Below, piece after piece: positions 7,201 to 15,523 of a stretch of DNA of 27,247 nt. Numbering within the stretch: the stretch's first letter is position 1; each line of letters opens with the position of its first letter. The notes under the pieces are model-generated. The model was not told where the DNA came from. It ran no database searches and was given only the letters and a program-made list of their open reading frames with translations. This stretch comes from an uncultured Chloroflexales bacterium (GTDB lineage: Bacteria; Chloroflexota; Chloroflexia; Chloroflexales; Chloroflexaceae): the NCBI GenBank assembly GCA_937902315.1, contig CALGUG010000046.1, positions 1 through 27,247 of the forward strand. Direction: 5' to 3'. A program made the position numbers and the translations under genes.

Positions 7201-9072
7201 ATGTCTACAACAAAGCTTCCTCCCGTTGCCATCATCATCTTGACTTGGAACGGGTTAAAACTGACCAAAGCCTGTCTCGAGAGCCTGCGCGCCCACACCA
7301 AAGATGTCGAATACCGCATCATCGTGGTCGATAACGGCTCGACCGACGGCACCGTCGAATGGCTGCAAGCCCAACCCGATCTCACGCTGATTCTCAACCA
7401 AGAGAATGTTGGCTTCACCCGCGGCAACAACCAAGCCCTGCGCCAACTCAAGCCCAACGAAGATGCGCTGCTGCTCAACAACGACACCGAGATCATTCAA
7501 GACGACTGGCTGGCGCGTCTGCGGGCCAGCGCCCACTCGCAAGAGAAGGTCGGCGTCGTGGGCTGCAAGCAGATCAGCCCCGAAGGCCTAATGATGCATG
7601 TTGGCACTTATATGCCGACTCACACCTTGCACGGCTATCAGATCGCGGGCGATGAGGTCGATGTCGGCCAATACCCCGGACTGCGTGAAGTCGAAGGCGT
7701 GGTCGGCTCGTGTATGTACATTCGGCGCGACTGCCTCGATACAATCGGCCTGCTCGACGAAGCCTTCTTCTCGTATTACGAAGATACCGACTACTGCTTC
7801 CGCGCCCTCAAAGCGGGTTTCAAAGTGCTCTGTGATGGCGATGTCACCATCGTCCATTATCAAAACGCCAGCACAGCCATCAATGAGGTGAGCTGGACCA
7901 AGATGTTTGGGCGCGCCCAAGAGGTCTTCTTAGAGAAGTGGACCAACGAGTACGGACGCCAATACAAACATAAACTCTTCTGGCACGGCATGGTCAACGG
8001 GCCGGGCAGCTACCAACTGCTATCGCGCCACTTTGTGCTAGCGCTCGACGAATTGGGCGTCGATATCCGTTTGGGCTTTTTGTACGGCGTCGACGCTTGG
8101 GAAGGCGATAGCCGCGACCCACGCATCGAACAAATGAAAGCGCGCCCCAAAGATCTCAAGATCCCCCAAGTCGTCTGTCATCAAGGCGATGTCTTCTACA
8201 AAAATAGTGGGCGCTACAAAATCGGCTTCACCATGATGGATGTGGATGGGCTTGATCCTGAGTGGGTCGCCCAGTCCAATCTGATGGATGAGCTTTGGGT
8301 GCCAACCCGCTTCGCCGAAGAGACTTTCCGCGCCAGCGGCGTTACCGTGCCGATCCACCGCATTCCCTTGGGCTATGATCCAAACTACTTCCATCCTCAG
8401 ATCAAAACCCAGCGCTTTGGGCCGCGCTATACCTTCCTCTCGATCTTCGAATGGGGCGAGCGCAAAGCGCCCGAGGTGCTGTTGAAAGCTTGGGCCGCTG
8501 CCTTCACCAAAGACGACGACGTTCAACTGGTGCTCAAGATCTTCAACAACGATCCAGCGGTCGATGTCGCAGCCCAGATCGCAGCGCTCGATCTGCCCGA
8601 CACGATGGCCCCGCTGGTGATCATGTACAACGAAGATATTCCGACCTCGCAGATGGGCACGATCTATCGCGCTGCGGACTGCTTTGTGCTGCCGACTCGC
8701 GGCGAGGGCTGGTGTTTACCCGCTCTGGAAGCGATGGGCTGCGGCTTGCCCGTGATCGCAACCGACTGGGGCGGCCTGACCGAATTCAACCGCGCCGATC
8801 CCGCCAGCGGCTTCGATGGCCCGGTCTCGTACCCGCTGCGGGTGCGCGAAGAGATTCTGGCTATGGCACGCTGCAACTACTACCCGGGCTTCCGCTGGGC
8901 CGATCCTGACTTCGATCACTTGGTCGAGCTGATGCGTTATGTCTACCAGCATCAAGACGAAGCGCGCGAGGTCGGTGCGCGCGCGGCCAAATATGCCGCC
9001 GCCAATTGGACGTGGAAACACGCCGCACAGAAGATTATCAAGCGTCTCGAAGCGATTGAGGCGCTCTCTTAG
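7201..9072 (+). CDS. Bifunctional GT2-GT4 fusion glycosyltransferase
   Basis: A 623-residue fusion of two glycosyltransferases. The N-terminal GT2 domain (about residues 8-270) carries IIILTWNGL, VVDNGSTDGT (43-52), the metal motif NNDT (93-96) and FFSYYEDTDYCFRALKAGF. The C-terminal GT4 (GT-B fold) domain (about 285-620) carries FLSIFEWGERKAPEVLLKAW and the retaining-enzyme EX7E motif in GEGWCLPALEAMGCGLPVIAT. The two halves could add consecutive sugars to the same acceptor. I chose ATG at 7201, which begins just before the GT2 fold; an in-frame GTG at 7183, closer to the previous gene, is also possible. Neither has a strong ribosome-binding site. It is co-directional with, and probably co-transcribed with, the preceding GT2 gene. 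Confidence 0.9.
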   Translation: MSTTKLPPVAIIILTWNGLKLTKACLESLRAHTKDVEYRIIVVDNGSTDGTVEWLQAQPDLTLILNQENVGFTRGNNQALRQLKPNEDALLLNNDTEIIQDDWLARLRASAHSQEKVGVVGCKQISPEGLMMHVGTYMPTHTLHGYQIAGDEVDVGQYPGLREVEGVVGSCMYIRRDCLDTIGLLDEAFFSYYEDTDYCFRALKAGFKVLCDGDVTIVHYQNASTAINEVSWTKMFGRAQEVFLEKWTNEYGRQYKHKLFWHGMVNGPGSYQLLSRHFVLALDELGVDIRLGFLYGVDAWEGDSRDPRIEQMKARPKDLKIPQVVCHQGDVFYKNSGRYKIGFTMMDVDGLDPEWVAQSNLMDELWVPTRFAEETFRASGVTVPIHRIPLGYDPNYFHPQIKTQRFGPRYTFLSIFEWGERKAPEVLLKAWAAAFTKDDDVQLVLKIFNNDPAVDVAAQIAALDLPDTMAPLVIMYNEDIPTSQMGTIYRAADCFVLPTRGEGWCLPALEAMGCGLPVIATDWGGLTEFNRADPASGFDGPVSYPLRVREEILAMARCNYYPGFRWADPDFDHLVELMRYVYQHQDEAREVGARAAKYAAANWTWKHAAQKIIKRLEAIEALS

Positions 9073-9104
9073 CTGCTGCTTGTGCTGCAAGTGGAGAATA
9101 AACA

Positions 9105-9617
9105 ATGACAATCATTTGGTCTCGAACCAATAGCAAAAATGCCGCCGCTTCGATCGAGGCGGTTGAGCGTGCGCTAGCCGATGCACGCAAGCTGAACGAT
9201 CTTTCCGCTGAAGATCTGCTCGGCGATCCCTATCTGAAAGAGCAGGTGCAGAGCCTGCGCAACGAGTGGGCGATCGATATGGCGGCGACACACCCGGGTG
9301 GCGACGGCGCCCTGGGCAAATTGGTGAGCATATTCCGCTCGCTGGTGCGCCGCGCAACTTGGTGGTATCAACTGCCGCAGTGGCAGCAGGTGCATCAGTT
9401 CCACGGCACCAGCGTGCGTGTGGTCGATTCGCTCTTGGGAGGCATGGGCCTGATGCGCCAACGCATTTTGCTCTTGGAAGAGAAAGCGGTCAAACTGAAA
9501 TCGCTTGAAGAGCAGTTGGGCATCGCCTACGAGCGCCAGCGCGTGCTGATGGAAGAGGTCAGCCGCTTGCGCAACGAAGTCCAAGAGCTTAAACAACAGA
9601 TCGAGACAAAGTCCTAA
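9105..9617 (+). CDS. Small coiled-coil protein of the glycosyltransferase cluster
   Basis: 170 residues, no catalytic motif. Residues about 65-115 form an amphipathic, tryptophan-rich segment (LGKLVSIFRSLVRRATWWYQLPQWQQVHQFHG). Residues about 120-168 form a heptad-like coiled coil rich in Leu, Glu, Gln and Arg. The arrangement G-K-L-(x)n-LR followed by a coiled coil resembles the C-terminal tail of the GT4 protein at 19016-20665. In other Chloroflexota, as far as I recall, similar segments are fused to glycosyltransferases. A membrane-associated scaffold or dimerisation partner for the glycosyltransferases is a guess. GGAG lies 8 nt before the ATG, and the gene follows the fusion enzyme by 32 nt, so it belongs to the same operon. 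Confidence 0.75.
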   Translation: MTIIWSRTNSKNAAASIEAVERALADARKLNDLSAEDLLGDPYLKEQVQSLRNEWAIDMAATHPGGDGALGKLVSIFRSLVRRATWWYQLPQWQQVHQFHGTSVRVVDSLLGGMGLMRQRILLLEEKAVKLKSLEEQLGIAYERQRVLMEEVSRLRNEVQELKQQIETKS

Positions 9618-9672
9618 GCTTCGAGCGACTGCATTTCGATTTTTCCTACCCAGAACCTCTACCCCGTTGAAC

Positions 9673-9701
9673 ATGGGCTTGGGAAGTTCACCTAAGCCCA
9701 T
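9673..9701. repeat. Hairpin between the coiled-coil gene and the GT-C gene
   Basis: An 11-bp inverted repeat with one mismatch (9673-9683 with 9691-9701, loop 7 nt) in the 177-nt gap. It has no T-run on either side, so it is a weak terminator at best. It could be a processing or attenuation hairpin. Confidence 0.4.
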
Positions 9702-9794
9702 AAAGCGCTTTCAAACGCAATTCCTAAACAACTCAATACCCAGGCGGATCGTGTTGCCTCTTTACGCAATCTGTTGAATACACTTCACATTGCT

Positions 9795-12377
9795 ATGTCG
9801 GACAGTTTCAGTAAGCCTAGCTTATCTTTTTGGCGGCAGTTGTCAGTGCTCACTACTCGCTATCGAATCGGGTTAGATTGTTGTGTCCTGCTCGCAGTGG
9901 TTCTGTTGGTTTTTTGGCCCAGCCTCTATTACGGCTACTACAGCGAAGATTTCGATTTTGCGCTCCACCATGCAATGCGGCCTATCGCTAAGTTCAACGA
10001 GCTCTTTCTGCCCAAGCCGCTCAAACTTAGCGACGACACGCCTGCATTCTACCGCCCGCTCGGCTTTTTGGCGTGGCGCATCGCTGGCCTGTTCGGAGGC
10101 ACAAACCCCATCGCGCAGCACGCCCTCAGCCTAGTGGTGCATAGCATCAATACACTGCTCGTCTATGCGCTCTTCCGCTCGATTCGTGGCTTAGATCACA
10201 AGACAGCTTGGTTTGGTGCAGCCTTATTCGCCATCTTCCCTAGCCACAGCGAAGCGATCGTCTGGTCTGCCGCCCACTTCGATCAATTGGCGCTCTGTTT
10301 CAGCTTGCTGACCATCTTAACAGCCATCAAGATTCGCAACGACCTGCTGGCGGCGCTGCTTAGCTCGGGCATGTATCTGCTGGCGCTCTGCTCCAAAGAG
10401 GCCGCCATCGTTGCATCTGCCCTGCTAGTGCTCTGGCTGATCATCCAATGGTTGAACACGCCGAACAGGCAGACATTCGGCCGCTTTATCGCTCAACACT
10501 GTTGGCGACTCGTAGCGCTTGGGGCGCTCTCGATCGGCTATCTGCTCTGGCGGATCTACCTCTTCGGCGATTTGGGTGGCTATCGCCAAGAAGGGGTGCC
10601 GCTCCACGAACGTCAAAGCCTCAGCGATCTGATCGAGCATGGCAAGGGTTTGCTCTATTTCGCCCTTTTGCCGCTCGATTGGCCGGGCTTGCTACGCCAT
10701 AGCAGCGCAATCGGACTAGTGCAATGGCTGGTCGCCCTGCTCGTTACCAGTCTCATCGTCTGGATAGCTCTTTGCATCAATCAGCAAGACAAGACAGTTG
10801 GTCAAGTCATAATACATCCGCTTGCTTTCTTCAGATTGCTGCGGCTAGGTTTTAGCCCAAAAAGAAGGTCTTTGGCGCGTCCGCCTACGGCTACCAACAT
10901 TCCGCCCAACAAACAAGGGTTGTATCTGCGAGTACCGATAGACTTCCCCAAAACCGACAATTCCATCGGATTTCGTATAAGCCTACTAAACTTCGTCTTG
11001 GGCTTGGGCTGGATCATAATCGCGATAATGCCAGCCCTCAGTCTCGTCAACAGTTGGTACTGGCTCGTCAGCTCACGGTTTTTCTACATCGGCTCGGTCG
11101 GCAGCGCCTTGCTTCTCGCACTCGGCCTGAGTTGGCTGCTAAACCATAACAACCCGCTTCTCCAGCGGGCCGCCTACGGCGCTGCATGCGGTCTGATTCT
11201 GCTCAGTTGTGCCGGATTATTGGGTGTCAACCAGCGCTGGCAGGCCGCCAGCCACGAGATTCAGGCGATCTTGGACGACCTGCACAAAGCGGTGCCAGAA
11301 CCAGGGCTGCACGCCACCTTTCTATTGCCCAAACTCCCCGATAACCACAACTCGGTCTTTATGTTTCGCAACGGCACCAATGCGGCTATTCAGCTTAGCT
11401 ACAATAACCCAAGTATCCAAGTTGTGCCGCTCAACAGCGAAAAACCTGCAAATGTTGCCCGCCCAGATCGGGTCTACGCCTTTATGATGAACGAGGGCCA
11501 ACTCATTCCTCATCCCGAGCAAGACTACTTCTCTGGCTTGTATGCTCGTCTGGGCTATACGCCTGGTCTGCCCGAAGTCGATTGGCAAGGGGAATTTGGG
11601 CCGTTAGAACACAACGAGTTTCATCAGTGGCGCTGGTTAAAAGAGCAGGGCTGTCTGGTTCTCAGAAGCGAACGCGAGCAGGTCATCGACCTAAAAATGA
11701 TACTTTGGACGCCCAAGCCGCAGCACGAACTGACGATCGCACTGCAAGGGAGCAGGCTGGCACAGCTTCCGGTCGGGCCAGAGCCACAAGAGCTTCAGTT
11801 GGCAAGCATCGCCCTTCAGGCTGGCGAACAGTGCCTCCTCTTTCAGGCCGACCGCGCCCAAAGCATCGACCAAAGCCTTCAGAACGGCGACCAGCGCGTG
11901 GTGAGTGTTGCGGTGGCTGATGTTATAATAGAGCTCGCAACACGCCTCTCTGCTCCATACCAACCCGAACATCCACTTGAGGTGGAGCTTGATGGACAGA
12001 TCGCATTTTTGGGTTACGATATCTACCGCGCCGATGGGGCACTCAGGCCCGGACAGCAGTTCACGCTGCAAACCTATTGGAAAGTGTTGCAAACGCTGAA
12101 GCATGATCTGCGTTTGCAGATTCAACTCTTCGATCGCCAGGGCCAACTGCTCTATCAGCTCGAGCGCAGTGTCGTAGACGACCATCTGCCGCCATCGCAA
12201 TGGAACGTGGGCGAACTGTTGCGCGGCCTAACAACCGTTAGCCTGCCAGAAGATCTGCCAGTTGGCCCCTACAGCGTCCAACTCCAGCTTTTTGATCCGG
12301 TCAGCCAAAAAGTGTTAACGCTGACGAACGCGCCAGAACAGCACGCTCGCTCCGGCATTCTGCTCGGAAGCTGGTAA
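9795..12377 (+). CDS. GT-C-like multi-spanning glycosyltransferase with C-terminal beta-sandwich
   Basis: An 860-residue integral membrane protein, likely a polyprenyl-phosphate-sugar-dependent glycosyltransferase or an EPS-assembly membrane protein. After the first span, YYSEDFDFALHH (about residues 50-60) offers the acidic first-loop motif of GT-C enzymes. FPSHSEAIVWSAAHFDQLAL (about 147-166) and LCSKEAAIV follow, as in the PMT/TMTC-like group. About nine to ten spans end near residue 455. The extracytoplasmic C-terminus finishes in a beta-rich domain (PGQQFTLQTYWKV... LPVGPYSVQLQLFDP) common in Chloroflexota membrane proteins. Residues about 339-395, between two spans, derive from an inserted repeat element (10811-10980) and are probably not part of the ancestral protein. 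ATG at 9795 is preferred over an upstream TTG at 9774; no ribosome-binding site is visible. Confidence 0.8.
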   Translation: MSDSFSKPSLSFWRQLSVLTTRYRIGLDCCVLLAVVLLVFWPSLYYGYYSEDFDFALHHAMRPIAKFNELFLPKPLKLSDDTPAFYRPLGFLAWRIAGLFGGTNPIAQHALSLVVHSINTLLVYALFRSIRGLDHKTAWFGAALFAIFPSHSEAIVWSAAHFDQLALCFSLLTILTAIKIRNDLLAALLSSGMYLLALCSKEAAIVASALLVLWLIIQWLNTPNRQTFGRFIAQHCWRLVALGALSIGYLLWRIYLFGDLGGYRQEGVPLHERQSLSDLIEHGKGLLYFALLPLDWPGLLRHSSAIGLVQWLVALLVTSLIVWIALCINQQDKTVGQVIIHPLAFFRLLRLGFSPKRRSLARPPTATNIPPNKQGLYLRVPIDFPKTDNSIGFRISLLNFVLGLGWIIIAIMPALSLVNSWYWLVSSRFFYIGSVGSALLLALGLSWLLNHNNPLLQRAAYGAACGLILLSCAGLLGVNQRWQAASHEIQAILDDLHKAVPEPGLHATFLLPKLPDNHNSVFMFRNGTNAAIQLSYNNPSIQVVPLNSEKPANVARPDRVYAFMMNEGQLIPHPEQDYFSGLYARLGYTPGLPEVDWQGEFGPLEHNEFHQWRWLKEQGCLVLRSEREQVIDLKMILWTPKPQHELTIALQGSRLAQLPVGPEPQELQLASIALQAGEQCLLFQADRAQSIDQSLQNGDQRVVSVAVADVIIELATRLSAPYQPEHPLEVELDGQIAFLGYDIYRADGALRPGQQFTLQTYWKVLQTLKHDLRLQIQLFDRQGQLLYQLERSVVDDHLPPSQWNVGELLRGLTTVSLPEDLPVGPYSVQLQLFDPVSQKVLTLTNAPEQHARSGILLGSW
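10811..10980 (-). mobile_element. MITE-like repeat inserted in frame in the GT-C gene (contains copy D, T-type core)
   Basis: On the minus strand the core TAGCCGTAGGCGGACGCG occupies 10876-10893, with a shortened GCGG/CCGC stem. The outer ends resemble terminal inverted repeats: TAATACATCCGCTTG at the left and CGGATTTCGTATAA at the right (left end lacking 3 nt). The segment 10814-10896 aligns without length change to 17611-17693 in a gene-free spacer, and similarity continues to the right ends (CCGA-AGAC-CCCCAAAA). From 10814 to 10978 it is 165 nt, a multiple of three, and contains no stop codon in the GT-C frame. Confidence 0.75.
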
Positions 12378-12427
12378 GTAATACGAAATTCGGCTGAACA
12401 GGTTGTGTCTTGGCACTCGATAGATTT

Positions 12428-12612
12428 GATGCCAAATCCGTACGCTTGCTTGGCTTTTCAGAGGGTGCTTGGGCGCAGGCAGACGAGCAGCCGGATGTAT
12501 TGAGCAACGTGTTGATAGCCGGAGGCGGACGCGCTAGAAGCCGAATGGAAGGTTGAGACCTTTCCGCCAAGGTACTAAACCACCTGAAGTGAACAAGCAG
12601 ATTTGATATAAA
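12428..12612 (+). mobile_element. MITE-like repeat with dispersed core copy E (G-type)
   Basis: The left end GATGCCAAATCCGTACGCTTG resembles the inverted-repeat end seen at 26701 and 26770. The core TAGCCGGAGGCGGACGCG is at 12516-12533. An inner hairpin GGAAGGT-TGAG-ACCTTTCC precedes CCGCC. The right end CTGAAGTGAACAAGCAGATTTGATATAAA finishes the element about 33 nt before the next gene. It fills most of the 267-nt gap between the GT-C gene and the first Ig-GT4 gene. Confidence 0.7.
12584..12612 (+). promoter_or_regulatory. Repeat-borne promoter-like sequence before the Ig-GT4 pair
   Basis: CTGAAG (12584-12589), a 17-nt spacer and TATAAA (12607-12612), preceded by TGA, which gives an extended -10. 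It lies wholly in the right end of repeat copy E and points at the gene starting at 12645. Confidence 0.5.
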
Positions 12613-12644
12613 CTTGCCATATTTAAGGAAACGTGGACTTAGTG

Positions 12645-14066
12645 ATGTCTCAAGACTCGTTCGCTGCACGCTATCGGTGCGACGATCTTCCAACCTCTAT
12701 CAGCAGCGACGCTTGTCTTCTGCTCAATATCGAGTGTACTAATCTTGGGCAGGTGGCCTGGCAGTCCAAAGGGTCGCAGCCGATCACAATCTCGTATCGT
12801 TGGCACGACCGCAACGGACGCCCGATCATTGCCGAAGGTTTGCATAGCGAATTACCCGAGCCGATCGCAGCAGGCGAGAGCCGCAAACTGCGCATCGCCA
12901 TCGAGCCGCCCGCACGTCCCGGCGACTACCTTGTAACCGTCGATCTGATTCGCGAAGGTGTCGCTTGGTTTAGCGAATTGGGGGTTCAGCCGCTCCAATT
13001 TCCGATCCGCGTCACACCACCGCGCGAGGTCGCCCAACGTGTGACCATCGTGATGATCGATAGCCGACTGCACGATGCGATGGGCAACTATCTGGTCGAA
13101 CAGTTGCGCTTTTTCAAAGAGCGCGGCGCCCACGTACTGGGCTTGGTCGAACATCTCGACGAGCGCCAGCCCGATTGGGTGCGCGAACTGCTCTTTCGGG
13201 TGCGTCTCAGCGACTTGCAGGGCAGCGGCGACGATCCGCTGACGCGGCGCGCCTACGAACACTTTTACAGCAGTAATCTGTTCATCTTTAACTATCCAAC
13301 CTATTACCAACTGATCGAGGCGATTCGTTTGGTGCAAGGCGGCCAAGTGATCTTCGACTATCACGGCGTAACGCCGCCCCAACTCTGGGGCAACAGCCGC
13401 GGCCTCGACGATCTGATTCGCGGTCAACAGCAGGCCAGTCTGGCACGCTACGCCGATCACGTGATCGCGCACAGCAGCTACGCCCGCGAAGAGCTGGCCC
13501 GCCATAGCGGAATCGCCCCTTCCGAGATCAAGCTGCTCTCATATGTGGTGCCGACCGAAGAGTTCCGGCCCGGCCCACCTGATCCAGCTTTGATCGAGCA
13601 ATATGGTCTGGAAGGCAAACAGGTGCTGCTCTACATCGGGCGTATGGCGGCCAACAAGCGTGTGATCGATCTTGTGCGCGCCCTACCCTTGATTCAGCGC
13701 AACTGCCCCAATGTGGTTTTAATGGTCGTAGGCGATATCAAAACCCAACCCTACCCCCAACTGGTGGCTGAGGCGCGCCAGACCGCTCAAGAGCTGGGCG
13801 TCGAGTCAAGCCTGATCTTCACGGGTCAAGTCGATGATCTGCCAGCCTACTACCGGCTCTGCGATCTGTTTGTGACCGCCAGCCAACACGAAGGCTTCTG
13901 CATTCCTGTGATCGAGGCGGAGTCCAGTGGTAAACCTGTCGTCGGCAGCGCTGCGACTGCTCTGCCCGAGACGATCGGCCCGGGCGGACTCACCTTCCCA
14001 GCTGGCGATATCGAAGCCTTTGCGGCGACCGTGGTGAAGCTGCTAACGAGTCGAAATCGGGGATAA
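12645..14066 (+). CDS. GT4-family glycosyltransferase with N-terminal Ig-like domain (paralogue 1)
   Basis: 473 residues. The first 125 or so form an all-beta domain resembling NBR1/Wzt-C-like Ig folds (LLLNIECTNLGQVAW, ITISYRWHDRNGRPI, RPGDYLVTVDLIREGVAWFSELG), perhaps for glycan or partner binding. The GT4 GT-B domain follows: VIFDYHGVTPPQLWG, then IGRMAANKRVIDLVRAL (phosphate-binding Arg/Lys near residue 331-338), and EX7E in HEGFCIPVIEAESSGKPVV (about 415-423). It is a retaining glycosyltransferase of unknown donor. The next gene is a tandem paralogue that starts 3 nt after this stop, so they are translationally coupled. ATG at 12645 is preferred; GTG at 12633 sits too close to AAGGA. A promoter-like sequence borne by a repeat lies 33-60 nt upstream. 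Confidence 0.88.
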   Translation: MSQDSFAARYRCDDLPTSISSDACLLLNIECTNLGQVAWQSKGSQPITISYRWHDRNGRPIIAEGLHSELPEPIAAGESRKLRIAIEPPARPGDYLVTVDLIREGVAWFSELGVQPLQFPIRVTPPREVAQRVTIVMIDSRLHDAMGNYLVEQLRFFKERGAHVLGLVEHLDERQPDWVRELLFRVRLSDLQGSGDDPLTRRAYEHFYSSNLFIFNYPTYYQLIEAIRLVQGGQVIFDYHGVTPPQLWGNSRGLDDLIRGQQQASLARYADHVIAHSSYAREELARHSGIAPSEIKLLSYVVPTEEFRPGPPDPALIEQYGLEGKQVLLYIGRMAANKRVIDLVRALPLIQRNCPNVVLMVVGDIKTQPYPQLVAEARQTAQELGVESSLIFTGQVDDLPAYYRLCDLFVTASQHEGFCIPVIEAESSGKPVVGSAATALPETIGPGGLTFPAGDIEAFAATVVKLLTSRNRG

Positions 14067-14069
14067 ACA

Positions 14070-15509
14070 ATGAGTGAGATAACCAGCCAATTCGCTGCTG
14101 AGTATACGCTTTTAAGCCCTCCCAATGCGCAATCAAATGACGAGCTTCGTTTTCTCGATCTGCGCGTCAGCAATACAGGCAGCGCAGCTTGGCCCCATCA
14201 GGGCAATAATCCGATCACCCTCTCGTACCGTTGGCGCGATAACAACGGCCGCCTGCTGCCCGGCGAAGGGCCACATATCCGCCTGAGCGCGAGCCTAGAG
14301 CCGGGTCAATCGGCTACGCTCGAACTACCGATCCACACTCCCGCTCGGGCCGGCTTCTACACCCTTGAGATTCAGTTGATTCAAGAGGGTGTCGCTTGGT
14401 TCGACGAGCTTGGAGTAGCGCCCCTGCAGCAGCCTTTTCAGGTGCTCGAAGCATCAACAAGCGGGCGGGTGGTCTGTTTGATCAACAGTAGCTGCCGTAC
14501 ACGCGATGCGATTGGCCAACATATCGTCGAGCAGATCCGCTTCTTCAAAGCGCGCGGCGACCGTGTGCTGGCCATCGTTGAAGATATCGACGAGCGCTGG
14601 CCGCGCGAGGTGCGCCAACACCTCGTCAGCTGCGATCTCGAGACCCTGCGCTCGGGTCAGCCGAGTTTGGCCCAGCGCCGCGCCTACGAGCACTTCGCCA
14701 GCGCCGACCTTGTGATCGTACACTACTCGGCCTATTATCCCTTGGCCGAAGCGATCCGTATCATCAATCGCGGCCAAGTGATCTTCGATTACCACGGCGT
14801 GACGCCCGCTTCGATCTGGAGCGGCATCCAAGGCGGCGAAGAGCTGGCCGCAGGCGAGCGCAACCTGCGTCTGGCGCGCTACGCCGACTTCGCGATCGCG
14901 CACAGCAGCTATGCCCGCGACGAGTTGATACGTGGCAGTGGCATCAGCGCCGAGCGCATTCACCTCATGCCCTATGTGGTGCCGCTCGATGCCTTCAAAC
15001 CGGGCCCACGCGACCCTGATCTAATCGAAAAGTATGGTCTGGAAGGCAAGTCAGTGCTGCTCTACATTGGGCGTATGGCGGCCAACAAACGGGTGATCGA
15101 CCTTGTGCGCGCCCTGCCCTTGATTCAACGCGCCCACCCCAACACGGTGCTGCTCTTAGTCGGCGATACCACAACGCCACCCTATCCTCAGCTCGTGGCT
15201 GAAGCCAAGCAAGCCGCCGAAGAGCTCGGCGTCAGTAAGGATGTGATCTTTACCGGACAAGTCGATAAGCTACCCGCTTACTACCAACTCTGCGATCTGT
15301 TTGTAACCGCCAGCGTTCACGAAGGCTTCTGTATCCCTGTGATCGAAGCCGAAGCCAGCGGCAAACCAGTGGTGGGCAGTGACGCCACGGCCCTGCCAGA
15401 GACGATCGGTCCGGGCGGGCTCACCTTCCCAGCCTACAATGTCGAAGCACTTGCAGAGCAGGTTATCCACCTCTTGAACTCGCGCACGGTGCAGCCATCA
15501 CCGGCTTGA
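14070..15509 (+). CDS. GT4-family glycosyltransferase with N-terminal Ig-like domain (paralogue 2)
   Basis: 479 residues with the same two-domain layout as the gene before it: an Ig-like domain (about 1-130; ITLSYRWRDNNGRLLPGEG, IQLIQEGVAWFDELG) and a GT4 domain with VIFDYHGVTPASIWS, IGRMAANKRVIDLVRALPLIQR and EX7E in HEGFCIPVIEAEASGKPVV. The central segment of 17-20 residues is identical in both proteins and the DNA there differs mostly at third positions. The two genes therefore arose by tandem duplication followed by divergence. Strong start: GGGGA 7 nt before ATG, 3 nt after the previous stop. The divergent acceptor half suggests different acceptors, perhaps consecutive steps in one glycan. 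Confidence 0.9.
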   Translation: MSEITSQFAAEYTLLSPPNAQSNDELRFLDLRVSNTGSAAWPHQGNNPITLSYRWRDNNGRLLPGEGPHIRLSASLEPGQSATLELPIHTPARAGFYTLEIQLIQEGVAWFDELGVAPLQQPFQVLEASTSGRVVCLINSSCRTRDAIGQHIVEQIRFFKARGDRVLAIVEDIDERWPREVRQHLVSCDLETLRSGQPSLAQRRAYEHFASADLVIVHYSAYYPLAEAIRIINRGQVIFDYHGVTPASIWSGIQGGEELAAGERNLRLARYADFAIAHSSYARDELIRGSGISAERIHLMPYVVPLDAFKPGPRDPDLIEKYGLEGKSVLLYIGRMAANKRVIDLVRALPLIQRAHPNTVLLLVGDTTTPPYPQLVAEAKQAAEELGVSKDVIFTGQVDKLPAYYQLCDLFVTASVHEGFCIPVIEAEASGKPVVGSDATALPETIGPGGLTFPAYNVEALAEQVIHLLNSRTVQPSPA

Positions 15510-15523
15510 GGAGTCTAAGCAAG

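Noticed and set aside
12852..13505. Antisense open frame across the first Ig-GT4 gene, with a similar one at 14454-14963 in the second.
   Set aside because: Parallel antisense frames in both paralogues simply reflect their shared sense sequence and codon use.
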